Source: Tenebrio molitor (lineage: Eukaryota > Arthropoda > Insecta > Coleoptera > Tenebrionidae). From it: DNA of 64,000 bases. The number at the start of each line of letters is the position of its first letter. Positions within the stretch are counted from its first letter, which is position 1. The position numbers and the translations under genes are program-made. Below the pieces are notes generated by a model. That model searched no databases. It was not told the origin of the DNA and saw only the letters and a program-made list of their open reading frames with translations. Below, piece after piece: positions 55,502 through 64,000 of this stretch. Location of the stretch: contig NC_091054.1 of NCBI RefSeq assembly GCF_963966145.1, positions 19,592,001 to 19,656,000 on the forward strand. Direction: 5' to 3'.

Positions 55502-55620
55502 TATCCAGCGAGAGATTGGTTGATACAAAAAAATCACTAAATTCTACGTAGAGAAAGCAGTACCTAGCGCACGTAAAATTTCAAATATATCCTTCAAGCA
55601 GTATCAAATTTTAAAACAGA
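55502..55620. repeat. Partial copy of the 44099-44292 MITE
   Basis: TCCAGCGAGAGATTGG, then ATCACTAAATTCTACG and AGCGCACGTAAAATTT, match the reverse complement of 44170-44292. The other end is missing. Confidence 0.7.
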
Positions 55621-55965
55621 ATCGCACCAATTATATAGTTTGGGAACGAGAAATTGGAACTTTAGCTTTTTGACTTCCAATGGATTATGGATTTAGGGTA
55701 GGTTGTAAAGATTGTAATAATGAAGATTTACGATAGTGGTCAGTTTTTGCCCGTCGACGTGCTAGTCTAGTATATCTGCTGGTTATTAAAAAGAGATGCC
55801 GAGTATCGGCAAAATGCAGATTGTTTGTGCCTCCTGGAATGAAGTCCTCATCGTCGTAAATCTTATACTACCCCTCCACCACCCGGCGGCACGGCAATTT
55901 TGCCGGAGTACATACACTATTACGGATATTACTATCAAGTAATAGTGCAGTGCTTATCAACATAA

Positions 55966-56247
55966 TTACCGGCGTCTCGCCTCCGCATTTTGACTTTGTT
56001 GTGTATTATGTTCTGTGTCAATGTTAAGGAATTTCCTCACGATATGACATGAGTACAATAATATACCTTTTTGAATTTCAGTTACCAATGTGTTCCCTAA
56101 ATCCAGAATTTTTAAATTTTTAAAAAGAGATTGCGGTACTATTCCCGTTGCTGAAATTATAAGTGGTAAAATAGAAATTTTTTCTAAACTCCAAAGATTT
56201 CTCATAGCAACGGAGAGCTCTAAATATTTATTAATTTTTGTGTTATA
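55966..56247 (-). pseudogene. C-terminal end of the R2-like ORF
   Basis: YLELSVAMRNLW, PLIISATGIVPQSL and CHIVRKFLNID are the conserved tail after the endonuclease domain. It joins the part beginning at 58165 once the Tc3-like element is removed. The frame ends with a TAA just below 55966; the downstream bases to about 55870 are the probable 3' UTR. Confidence 0.7.
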
Positions 56248-56546
56248 CACTCCGTGACAACTGATTAGCCTCACCCACAAAATACAGATTTTTTCAAAAT
56301 TTTGATTCTAATTGGTATTATTGCTAAACTCATTCAATGCACCAAGGTAACCAACGGTTGGTTTGGAAGACAATTTGTTACTTCTGACAACTTAGAAATA
56401 ACTGCAGAATTTTTTCTCCAAAAGAAATATTTTAATAGCGACAACTGATTAGCCTCACTAATTATAATACAGTTTAAAGTAAGTAAAATTTTCAAAAAAA
56501 TAATAAATAGGTTATTTACATTAAACTTTGAAGTTCTTAAAATAAA

Positions 56547-57464
56547 ATGGGTCGTGGAAAAAGACTAACTGCCGAAGAAAATGGCAGTATTAAATGTTTA
56601 AGAGAAGAAAGGTACTCCAATCGAGAAATTGCTAGAATCGTAGTGCCAAGGTCGTGAATAATTTTGTTCAAGATATTGAAAATTATGGAAAAAATTATAG
56701 AGGTGGCATTCAAACTGCTACAATAGCGAGGGAAAGAAGAACTATTTTACGCGAAGCCACCAATTCCACTATGACTCCCAGAAAAATTAAAGAAGCAGTA
56801 GAATCTGCAGCTAGTTTAAGAACCGTACAGAGGCTGATTAAAAAGTGTGCACATTTAAGTCGACGTCGCTTGAAAAAAAAAAAACCGTTTTGACTCAAAG
56901 ACATTGAGAAAATCGCCTCCATTTTGCAAGAAACCATATGGCGTGACAAGAGCAATGAAACAGTGTAATTTTCACGAAAAAAACAGATTCTTCCTTGACG
57001 ATCCAGATGGATATTTATACTATTTTCATGACTTAAGAAAAGAAAAAGAATTTGGCACTCGTCACCACAGGCGGGAAGCCGGGGTAATGGTGTGGGGCGC
57101 AATTACGTCTAAAGGAGAAATTTTAAATGGAATTCAAAATGCTCAGAAATATAGGGATGTTTTGATACGGGTCAAACCTATAATAGAAAGAACCATGGAT
57201 GGCTTACCATGGGTTTTCCAACATGATCATGCTGCAGTCCATAGTGCACGCTTGGTCAGTAGTTGGTTAGAGGAAAAAAATATTAATGTGCTCGAGTGGC
57301 CTAGTGTGTCACCCGAAACAAACATTTTAGAAAATGTTTGGGGTTGGGTTTTCAGACAGTTGTATGGTAATGGTCAACAATACCACAACGTAGGGCAACT
57401 TACCCAATGTCATACAGGCTGCCTGGAATACCATAACCCAAGGATACCTGAATTCTTTATTTAA
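56547..57464 (+). pseudogene. Tc3-like transposase, broken
   Basis: The start MGRGKRLTAEENGSIK with YSNREIARIV gives the helix-turn-helix of the paired-like N-terminus. After a frameshift near 56650, NFVQDIENYG and RTVQRLIKKC complete the second DNA-binding part. A second shift at the A-run near 56885 leads to the catalytic domain: DDPDGYLYYFHD, GVMVWGAI, FQHDHAAVHSAR (second Asp), WPSVSPETNILENVWG (third acidic residue). The first catalytic Asp, normally in an FSDEK-type box, is lost (NFHEKNRF). Inactive. Confidence 0.8.
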
Positions 57465-57669
57465 TTCTATTCCGCAAAGGAGGATCTCACACACACTATT
57501 AATGTTAACTTTTTAGTAGTTTTTGTTTATTATTTTATTTGTTATTGTTTTTTGTTCCTGTTTTACTATTAAACTGATCTAACTTGACGAATATTTTGAT
57601 TTTGTACTTAGGTTGTTGTAGTGAGGCTAATCAGATGTCGCGACAAAATTATCATATATAATATACCAA

Positions 57670-57828
57670 GGGACAGATATATTGCCGTAAATTTTTTCGA
57701 GCAGTCCTCACACACGAGTGTTTGTAGCAAGAAAATTACACGAGGGCGTCAGCCCGAGGGTAATTTTGAGCGACAAACACGAGTGTTGGACTGCAAGAAA
57801 AAATTTCTGGCGATATATATCTGTCCCG
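57670..57828. repeat. 159-bp imperfect palindrome
   Basis: GGGACAGATATATTGCCGTA, AATTTTTTCGAGCAGTCC, CACGAGTGTTTGT pairs with the returning arm to TATATATCTGTCCC; centre GAGGGCGTCAGCCCGAGGG. A second smaller dyad (GGAAATTTTCCCTAGGGAAA, 57883-57902) follows. It is inserted in the right end of the Tc3-like element. Confidence 0.8.
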
Positions 57829-58725
57829 AGGTATATTCGGAAGAGAATCGCCCGAAAATTTTTTTCCCTAGGTCAATTATATCGGAAATTTTCCCTAGGG
57901 AAAATTTCCGCTTAATAAATTGTGATTGGTTGCTATTCAAACAATTCGGAGTTGTGATTTGTCAGTATAAATCACGTGACATTTGAGGGCGATTCTCATT
58001 TAAATAACGTTTATTCTTTAAAAAAGGACTAAACAAAAATTGAGTTGATTTTTAATAACTAAAATTTCATATAATTTGATAACGTATAACAAAACAAATC
58101 GAACACTTCATAACATGCAAACAAGCGTAATTTTGGAGTGAGGCTAATCAGTTGTCGCTAAGTGTATGTCTGTGTTATATTATGGGAATTTGGAACAGCT
58201 ATATCTAAAAGATATGCTTGCTTTTGTTGTTTATTTAAAATAATAATGTCTGGTCTGTTATGCTGAATGTGAATGTCAGTTAAAACTGTGCGATCAAAAT
58301 ATAATTTGTAATTGTCATTTTCCAAACAACTTTCTGGTTTATAAATGTTATGTGGTTGTGTATCCTTTAATAAATTGAATTTAACAGCTAAATTCATGTG
58401 TATAATTTTAGCGAATATATCATGACGTTTCTTATATTCGCTTTGAGCCAAAACGGTGCAAGAAGAAATGATGTGTTCAATGGTTTCCCCTTCAGTTCCG
58501 CAAATCCTACATTTATCGATGATCGATTGTAAACCGCATATGTGTTTTTTATAATTTCTTGTATTGATAACACGATCTTGTATTGCAAATATAAAATACT
58601 TAGACTCAGGGTGAATATTTGATTTCTTAAGCCATGCATGAGAGGCCTGAATATTAATTTTTGGTTGTTCCAGTTCTTTAAAATATCTCCCATATAAAGA
58701 CTTCTGTTTTATATTTGCTATAGTG

Positions 58726-58753
58726 TCAGGTCAGGTCAGGTCAGGTCAGGTCA
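58726..58753. repeat. (TCAGG)5 telomere-type repeat
   Basis: Five perfect TCAGG units and a partial sixth. This is the telomeric unit of Tribolium and many other beetles. It sits between the RT part and the CCHC knuckle of the R2-like element and coincides with a stop in its frame. Confidence 0.85.
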
Positions 58754-59132
58754 ACAATATCTGAAATTATATTATCACTTAAATTCAAAGGTGTGTAACC
58801 TTTATCCGCTGAAACCAAAGCATTAAAAAAAGTGTTATCACGAGCTCTATTGAGAAAATAATTTTTTAGGGAAGCAATTTGATTGTGTTGTAGAATTAGT
58901 AGATTTGAAAAATCCCTACCACCATTTTCGCGTGGTAAATTAAATCTTTCAATAGCAGATTTGGGGTGTTGTTTACAAAATTTTGTAAAGAGAACTCTAG
59001 TTTGAATGTTTATATTCTTTAAATTAGTTTTGGACCATTTTATAACACCAAAAGAATAGGTCAAGAATGGAACAGCATATGTATTAACTGCTTTAATTAA
59101 ATTATTACCGTTTAATTTTGATTGTAAAATAG

Positions 59133-59420
59133 ATTTTTTGTTCGACACTGTCAGAATTTGAGAATTGTCGCCTGTGTGAACGGATTTTGATAAATTTGAC
59201 AACTTGTCAAAACGAAACGTCAAGCTAATTTTAAAGATTTTTAGCGATTTGGAGCCTTTAAGGGGCTCGTCGAACAAAAAAACGTTGTATTCAACTCGTT
59301 CTTGTGTAATTTGGGCTTTTTTGGAACTCGTGGACCTTTAAAACTCTCGTTTCACTCGAGTTTTAAACTGGTCCACTCATTCCAAAAAAAGCCAAAATTA
59401 CACATGAACTCGTTAAATAA
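59133..59420. mobile_element. Solitary arm of the 32851-34864 palindromic element
   Basis: From TTTTTTGTTCGACACTGTCA to GAACTCGTTAAATAA it matches 34572-34864 in order and orientation, including the palindromic outer half. The R2-like frame reads up to it on both sides (QSKLNGNNL on the left flank, ENLEKQFYLR on the right), so a single arm was inserted or was left behind. Confidence 0.75.
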
Positions 59421-59565
59421 ATAACTATTAATTCTTAAATAAAATTGTTTTTCTAAATTTTCTTTTATAATTGAATGTTGAATATGATTTGATTGATTAA
59501 TACCTAAATATTTATCAAATTCTCCTTTATTTAAATTTTTAATGATTTCTCCTTCTTTAGTTATA

Positions 59566-60865
59566 CAGGGTGACTGACGAAAAATCTTTGACGCTGTATC
59601 TTACTTATTTTTTATCCGATTTGAATAAATGACACATCAAATGAAATAGTTCGAAAAACACTTCATTATTATCCTATTCGATATTTTTTTCGACATCTAT
59701 TTTTTGACAGACGATAGCCAACATTTTTTTTTTAAATTACACTATATATTTTTTTATTCGTTCTTATAAAGAATTTTTTAAATTACACTGTATATATTTT
59801 TTTATTCGTTCTTATAAAGAATCTTCTTCTGAATATTCTTACATTAAAAGAAAAAACAAAAAATGTATTTTAAATGAAAAAAATTGAAAATCAAAAATGA
59901 AGTAATCAAATTTGTAAACAATACAAAATCTATTCTAGTTGCTCAAAATTTCCTCAATGCTGTTGCAGACACTGTCGATACCTTCTAAAAGTGCCCATCT
60001 TTGCATTCAGTAAAAAATTTCGGGGTTTTTCCTGACATACTCGCACTATCTTTTTTCTTAACTCTTTTTGGGTGCCTGGTGGGGTCAAATAAACATTGTC
60101 TCGAAATTTTCGAATGAATATAAAGAAATCCAATGGATTCAAATCTGGGGATCTAGCGGGCCATCGAATAGCTCCTTGAGCACCCATTCGTCGTTCACCA
60201 ACATAATTTAAATGATTTGAAAATACAAAATTCATGTGTGCATTATGTGGTATGGCGCCGTCCTGATGAAACACGACTCTATTCAATACTGCTAATAGTA
60301 TCTCATCCAGAAAATTGCTTATTTCGTTTGATAATAAATAACATGATATTTTGTTTGATCGAGACTGCTATCAATAAAAAAGGGATCCACTAGTCCATTC
60401 TATCTCCAAAAATGCCACACCACAGGTTAACACTAAATCGTCTTTGGAAATTTTCTTCCCCAGCAACATTATTATCGAACTGTTTTGACAAATGAATACT
60501 CAGAGCTCACTTAGTCATTTCGAGCATTTAGAACAAACTTCTCTCTTGATTATTTTGGTCACTTGATTTTTAAATTTTGTACATTTACTCTTTAATTTCT
60601 TGACTTTTGTTTAATGAATGGGTATAGTTCTTTGCATTTTTATATTCAGAAGACAAATCTCTACAATACTGAATAAAAAAAAATGTACAGTGCTATTTGA
60701 AAAAAAGAAGCTGATGTTCATCTGTCAAAAACTGGACGCAATGTATTTTTTTATTTAATTGATATTGAAGTGTTTTCAAAATTATTTCATTTGAGGTGTC
60801 ATTTATTCAAATCGGATAAAAAATAAGCAAGATACAGCATCAAAGGTTTTTCGTCAATCACCCTG
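59566..60865 (-). mobile_element. 1.3-kb Tc1/mariner-type transposon
   Basis: CAGGGTGACTGACGAAAAAT and about 65 further bases (TATTTTTTATCCGATTTGAA) are inverted at the other end; TA at 59564-59565 and 60866-60867. Length is typical of a complete element. Near the left end, a 60-bp stretch with TTTTTTATTCGTTCTTATAA is tandemly duplicated (59747-59830). Confidence 0.85.
59954..60286 (-). pseudogene. Transposase C-terminal half in the 1.3-kb element
   Basis: RVVFHQDGAIPHNAH (second catalytic Asp), IRWPARSPDLNPLDFFIF (third acidic position), YLTPPGTQKELRKKIV and CLQQH at the end. It is a mariner-like DDE transposase. The N-terminal half upstream on the minus strand (60290-60800) shows only disrupted frames, so the copy is inactive. 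Confidence 0.75.
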
Positions 60866-62389
60866 TATATTCTAAATTTTTGTAATGACCGCGACATATT
60901 GATTGCGTTTTACACTTATCAATACCAAAACTCATGCCAATATCATTTGAGAAATTTTCAGTTATTGTTAGTAAAGATAAAATATGATTCTTTTTAGATG
61001 CATAAAGTTTAATGTCATCCATATAAAGAAGGTGATTTAATTTGGATAGTGTGGTATTATTAAGTCTAATATTGAAACCATATCCAGTGCTATTTAATAG
61101 ATTTGTCAAAGGCTAGACAAAACCATAAAGGACTTAAAGAATCTCCTTGATAAATTCCCCATTTAATTTGAATAGGCTCGGATTTTAATTTAGTATTGTT
61201 TATTGATAAATTTAAAGTAGTTCTCCAAAATGTCATTATATGGGATAAAAAGTTAATCAAATCCAAATTAATTTTATAAATTTTAAGAATTTTAATTAAC
61301 CATTAATGTGGTACTGAATCATAGGCTTTTTTGTAGTCTATGAATGCGGTATAAATATTTCTATTATTTTTTCTAGCTTGTTCCATTATTACTGTATCTA
61401 TTATAGTTGTTCTTTACAACCAAAACACTCCTTAACACAACCTTTTTGTTCTTCATTAAGTATATTTAATTTTTGACAATGGTCGTAAATTATTACTTTA
61501 ATGCAAGATGTCATAATTTTATAAATTGTAGACAGACATGTGATTGGCCTATATTTTGATGGATTTTTAGTATCGCAATCTTTTGGTTTCAGATATGTTA
61601 TACCATGGGCCAAAAACTCTGGAAATGTGTTAGGTTCCCTAATAAATCCGTTAAAGTGATCAAGTAAGCATTTATGAATACAAGTACATTTTTTTAACCA
61701 AAAGTTATGAATTTGGTCACCTCCAGGGGATTTCCAATTATGTGAACTATTAATATTTTAACTAAAATTTCAAGGCTAATTTGAATATTATGTCGAGAAT
61801 TCAACGCACGTGTCGAAGAACCAATGAACGTTAAGAATTGGACTGAATAACAGCCAATTACGAGCGAGCTTTTTTGATTATTCTGTAGGTACAAAATAAA
61901 TAGGCGATTATTCTGCATCTAACTCTTCAATTGTCACCAAATCAACAAATTCGCTTTTGACAGTTTAAATATCTAATATATAAAATTCTCGTGTCACAGT
62001 TTTAGTTATCATACTCCTCCGAAACGGCTTGACCGATTTTGATGAAATTTTATATGTACATTCACTAGGTCTGAGAATAGGTTGTTATCTATTTTTTATA
62101 CCCCTAAGTGATAAGGGTGGTCCACCCCAAATTTTTATTTTTTATTTTTTGGACAAAATTGTTTATTTTTATTTTTTTATGATGTGGCATTAAAAAATAC
62201 ATACAACCCTAAATTTTCACCCTTCTACCATCAACCCCTATTTTTTAATAGCGATATTAGTAATTCAATAATTTTAAACCCCGGTCGATAATCTGATCGT
62301 TCAGTTAATTCAGTGATTTCATATAACCTAAAAAGTACTCGACATGTGTCACGAGCTCACACCAATGATTTTTATTGTGTTACACATTG

Positions 62390-63010
62390 TTAGATTTGTC
62401 TCCGCCCCGATACCACCAATGCGCTAAAACCTCTGGCAGATACCATGGTATAATTCCTGAGCACCGGATGTCCGGGTGAGGCATCTTTGGCTCATGACAC
62501 GGCTCGGCCGTTGACTGGGCGCGTCTTGTCGAGACGGCCGGTGGTGACAACCAAATGTAACAGATCATACGTGCTTGATAAACGGTTGGGAGGTAACCCC
62601 GGCTCTCCTGTACTGAGGGAGCACAGTATCGTATGGAAGTGGGTTGTAGGCTCACACGCTGATGGCCGTGGCGGTCTTCTTCTGTGGAGACCGCGGGCGG
62701 ACCGTGCATCCCAAACTGCACACGGGGCTGTTACAGGTACTACCAGACCATCCAACGCAAACCCGGAACGTAGCGCTCTGAAGACGACGCCTGTGATTGG
62801 AGCCCCTCGTCATGATCGGGCTAGGGGGAGGAATCCCCCGGGTGAGTCACTGTATGACCTTGATTTGTGACAGATGTGTCAGGTGTTTATCGTTTACATG
62901 TTTGTACCGTCCCATTGAGTAAACCCGAGTCCAGACCTGTGCTTTACCGTTTGAATGACTGAATGAGGTGGAGGTGAGTCCGATTCTAGATTATCGTACG
63001 ACTGTAGCTG
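62390..63010. repeat. GC-rich block inside the Helitron-like element
   Basis: About 600 bp, much richer in GC and CpG than its surroundings, with CCGGATGTCCGGGTGAG and GGGGGAGGAATCCCCCGGGT. Open frames on both strands reach about 127 codons because of base composition; none shows a domain. It could be the 5' region of a non-LTR retrotransposon or a captured host fragment. Confidence 0.45.
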
Positions 63011-63122
63011 ATATTGTCTAATTTAACGTGTACCGATGAGTCTGACCGAGTAATTATCAAATATTGAAGGGATAACGCCCTTGGGCAAAAACCAAGTCTT
63101 ACACTTCTTTATTTGATAGGTA

Positions 63123-63343
63123 CAGTTGGCTTAAAAAAAACGGGAAATGAAATTTGACCTAATGTGAACTGAAAATTTAATTTGTCAATTTATGTCAATT
63201 TGTGTCTGTTTGACAGTAGTATTTCTGACACATAAGTGCAGTTTTTTAACCTAAATTCTAAAAGGCCGTTTCAAACTATAAAAATTTAATAAAATCTGAC
63301 AGAACTTTTTCTGACAGTTCCCGTTTTTTTTTGAAGCCAACCG
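63123..63343. mobile_element. 221-bp MITE inside the Helitron-like element
   Basis: C(A/G)GTTGGCTTxAAAAAAA followed by CGGGAA is inverted at both ends; TA at 63121-63122 and 63344-63345. A second copy of the right-end motif follows (CCCGTTTTTTTTTTGCAACC, 63364-63383). Related to 40696-40894. Confidence 0.75.
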
Positions 63344-63580
63344 TATTGTCAAATTTTCGTTTCCCGTTTTTTTTTTGCAACCAACTTTATTAAATTTGTG
63401 TATGCATTAAATCATTAAATTTCAATTCATTTTAATTATTCATTTTATCTTAATAAAAAAACTTAATTTGATTCACCTAATAAGTTCACACAACATTGAT
63501 TGATTCTGAGGCGGTACGAAGTTCGCCGGGTCAGCTAGTGTCATTATAAAAATTGCAGAAATGGAAACAAATGGATTGTA

Positions 63581-63976
63581 CTATTGGGGACAAATGTCAG
63601 AGTCAGTTGACTGACATAAAGTTGTAAAGCAAGCATTAGGACGGTTAACCTTATTTTTTACTACTGTCAACCACTGTCACTGTCAAACTCATCATTGCAA
63701 AATGTTAAATACCGAAAAATGGACAACTGAAGGAGATATTCCTAGGAGGAAAAATTGAAAAGGTTTCCACAAGGCAATTTGGCCCATGGACAATCCCCCA
63801 GAAACAAGGGAAATGATTCTAAATTTTTGAATGGTGGAAAGTGCCATATTTTTGACAAGAGAAAAGTCAATAATTTGAAATTGTCATCACTATTGACTTG
63901 ACGTTAATGCTTGGTTTACATTAATTTGTTTTGAAGTGACAGAAGAATGACGATCAAAGTATTTTGTCCCCAATAG
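63581..63976. mobile_element. 396-bp MITE of the CTAT-ended group, copy 2
   Basis: Nearly identical to 36580-36985 in the same orientation, with the left end slightly shortened (the ACTTTGGTCGT block is missing after CTATTGGGGACAAAT). TA at 63579-63580 and 63977-63978. Confidence 0.9.
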
Positions 63977-64000
63977 TACTGCTAAGACGTAAGTGCTTAT

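Larger units (their letters stand above)
56248..58164 (+). mobile_element. Tc3-like transposon with duplicated end motif
   Basis: CGACAACTGATTAGCCTCAC (first bases variable) occurs four times in mirror arrangement: near 56254 and 56439 on the left, and inverted ending near 57640 and 58157 on the right. TA flanks at 56246-56247 and 58165-58166. Two transposase-binding repeats per end, one terminal and one about 185 bp in, is a known feature of Tc3. The right interval is about 320 bp longer because a palindromic sequence (about 57655-57975) is inserted. It lies inside the R2-like retrotransposon. Confidence 0.78.
55870..61790 (-). mobile_element. R2-like non-LTR retrotransposon, 5'-truncated and interrupted
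   Basis: Read from 61790 to 55870 on the minus strand. Reverse transcriptase blocks are: SPGGDQIHNFW and HGITYLKPKD (61740-61560); KYRPITCLSTIYK (about 61540); AFIDYKKAYDSVPH and QGDSLSPLWFC (about 61350-61130); the active site LYMDDIKLYA (about 61020) and FGIDKCKTQ; then NGNNLIKAVNTYAVPFLTYS (about 59110). Next are a CCHC knuckle (CRICGTEGETIEH..C, about 58515), a restriction-like endonuclease (RPDIIILNKQ, YLLDIAVPN, about 58230) and, beyond an insertion, the C-terminus (PLIISATGIVP, 56160). RT followed by CCHC and a PD-D endonuclease is the order of the R2/NeSL/Hero group. Several stops and frameshifts make it dead. Insertions at 56248-58164, about 58726-58753, 59133-59420 and 59566-60865 split it. 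Confidence 0.82.
61972..63538 (+). mobile_element. Helitron-like element, non-autonomous
   Basis: It starts TCTAATATATAAAATTCTCG with the common continuation CTCCGAAACGGCTTGACCGA seen at the 5' end of many insect Helitrons. It ends GGCGGTACGAAGTTCGCC, a hairpin, 7 bp before the terminal CTAG (63535-63538), flanked by A on the left and T on the right. No TIRs and no target duplication, as expected for rolling-circle transposition. It has captured or been invaded by a GC-rich block (62390-63010) and a MITE (63123-63343). No Rep/helicase gene is present. Confidence 0.8.

Noticed and set aside
62380..62870. Open frames of 87-127 codons on both strands in the GC-rich block
   Set aside because: High GC lowers stop frequency; frames overlap on both strands and contain no recognisable domain.
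1..64000. CRISPR arrays, operons, ribosome binding sites, replication origins
   Set aside because: The window is eukaryotic; no spaced direct-repeat array or prokaryotic signal is present.

Overview
The window is nuclear DNA of an insect, probably a beetle. It is AT-rich and has short introns, AATAAA poly(A) signals, insect gene families (divergent ionotropic receptor, ZAD zinc finger) and a great many transposons. A perfect (TCAGG)5 run, the telomere unit known from many beetles, fits Coleoptera, but the order is an inference.

Positions 1-41.5 kb are a transposon graveyard with no host gene I can support. From left to right it holds the 3' end of a BEL/Pao retrotransposon with its LTR; an internally deleted mariner; a 4.7-kb nest of inverted-repeat elements; many TA-flanked miniature elements (MITEs); a 5'-truncated non-LTR retrotransposon; a SINE with two tRNA-like promoters; a DUF4817-type transposon that was later invaded by tyrosine-recombinase elements; and several long imperfect palindromes.

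The most unusual locus is 23.26-26.86 kb. Two related three-domain tyrosine recombinase genes (YR1 apparently intact, YR2 stopped at a catalytic Arg codon) lie between 118-bp palindromic ends. YR1 with its own palindromes appears nested inside the YR2 element. The YR2 element is joined tail-to-tail, through a 227-bp palindrome, to an inverted and internally deleted copy of itself. Palindromes of the same design recur at 20.1, 29.0, 32.9, 34.7, 35.4, 38.1, 38.6, 39.7, 40.4, 57.7 and 59.3 kb.

Positions 41.7-53.0 kb are the gene island: a single-exon divergent ionotropic receptor (+), a THAP+ZAD+C2H2 zinc-finger regulator (+), Hrs/HGS of ESCRT-0 (+), a small unrecognised 142-aa gene (-), a small Maf bZIP factor (+), a UBL4A-like ubiquitin-like protein (-) and a class 3 aldehyde dehydrogenase (+). 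The last five are tightly packed in alternating convergent and divergent pairs. They act in unrelated processes (endosomal sorting, stress transcription, tail-anchored protein targeting, aldehyde detoxification).

Positions 53-64 kb return to transposons: a GC-rich unclassified repeat, an R2-like non-LTR retrotransposon on the minus strand broken by a Tc3-like element, a palindromic arm, a 1.3-kb mariner-like element and a TCAGG run, and then a Helitron-like element with a 3' hairpin and CTAG end. Boundaries of repeats were read by eye from terminal inverted repeats and TA duplications and may be off by a few bases.
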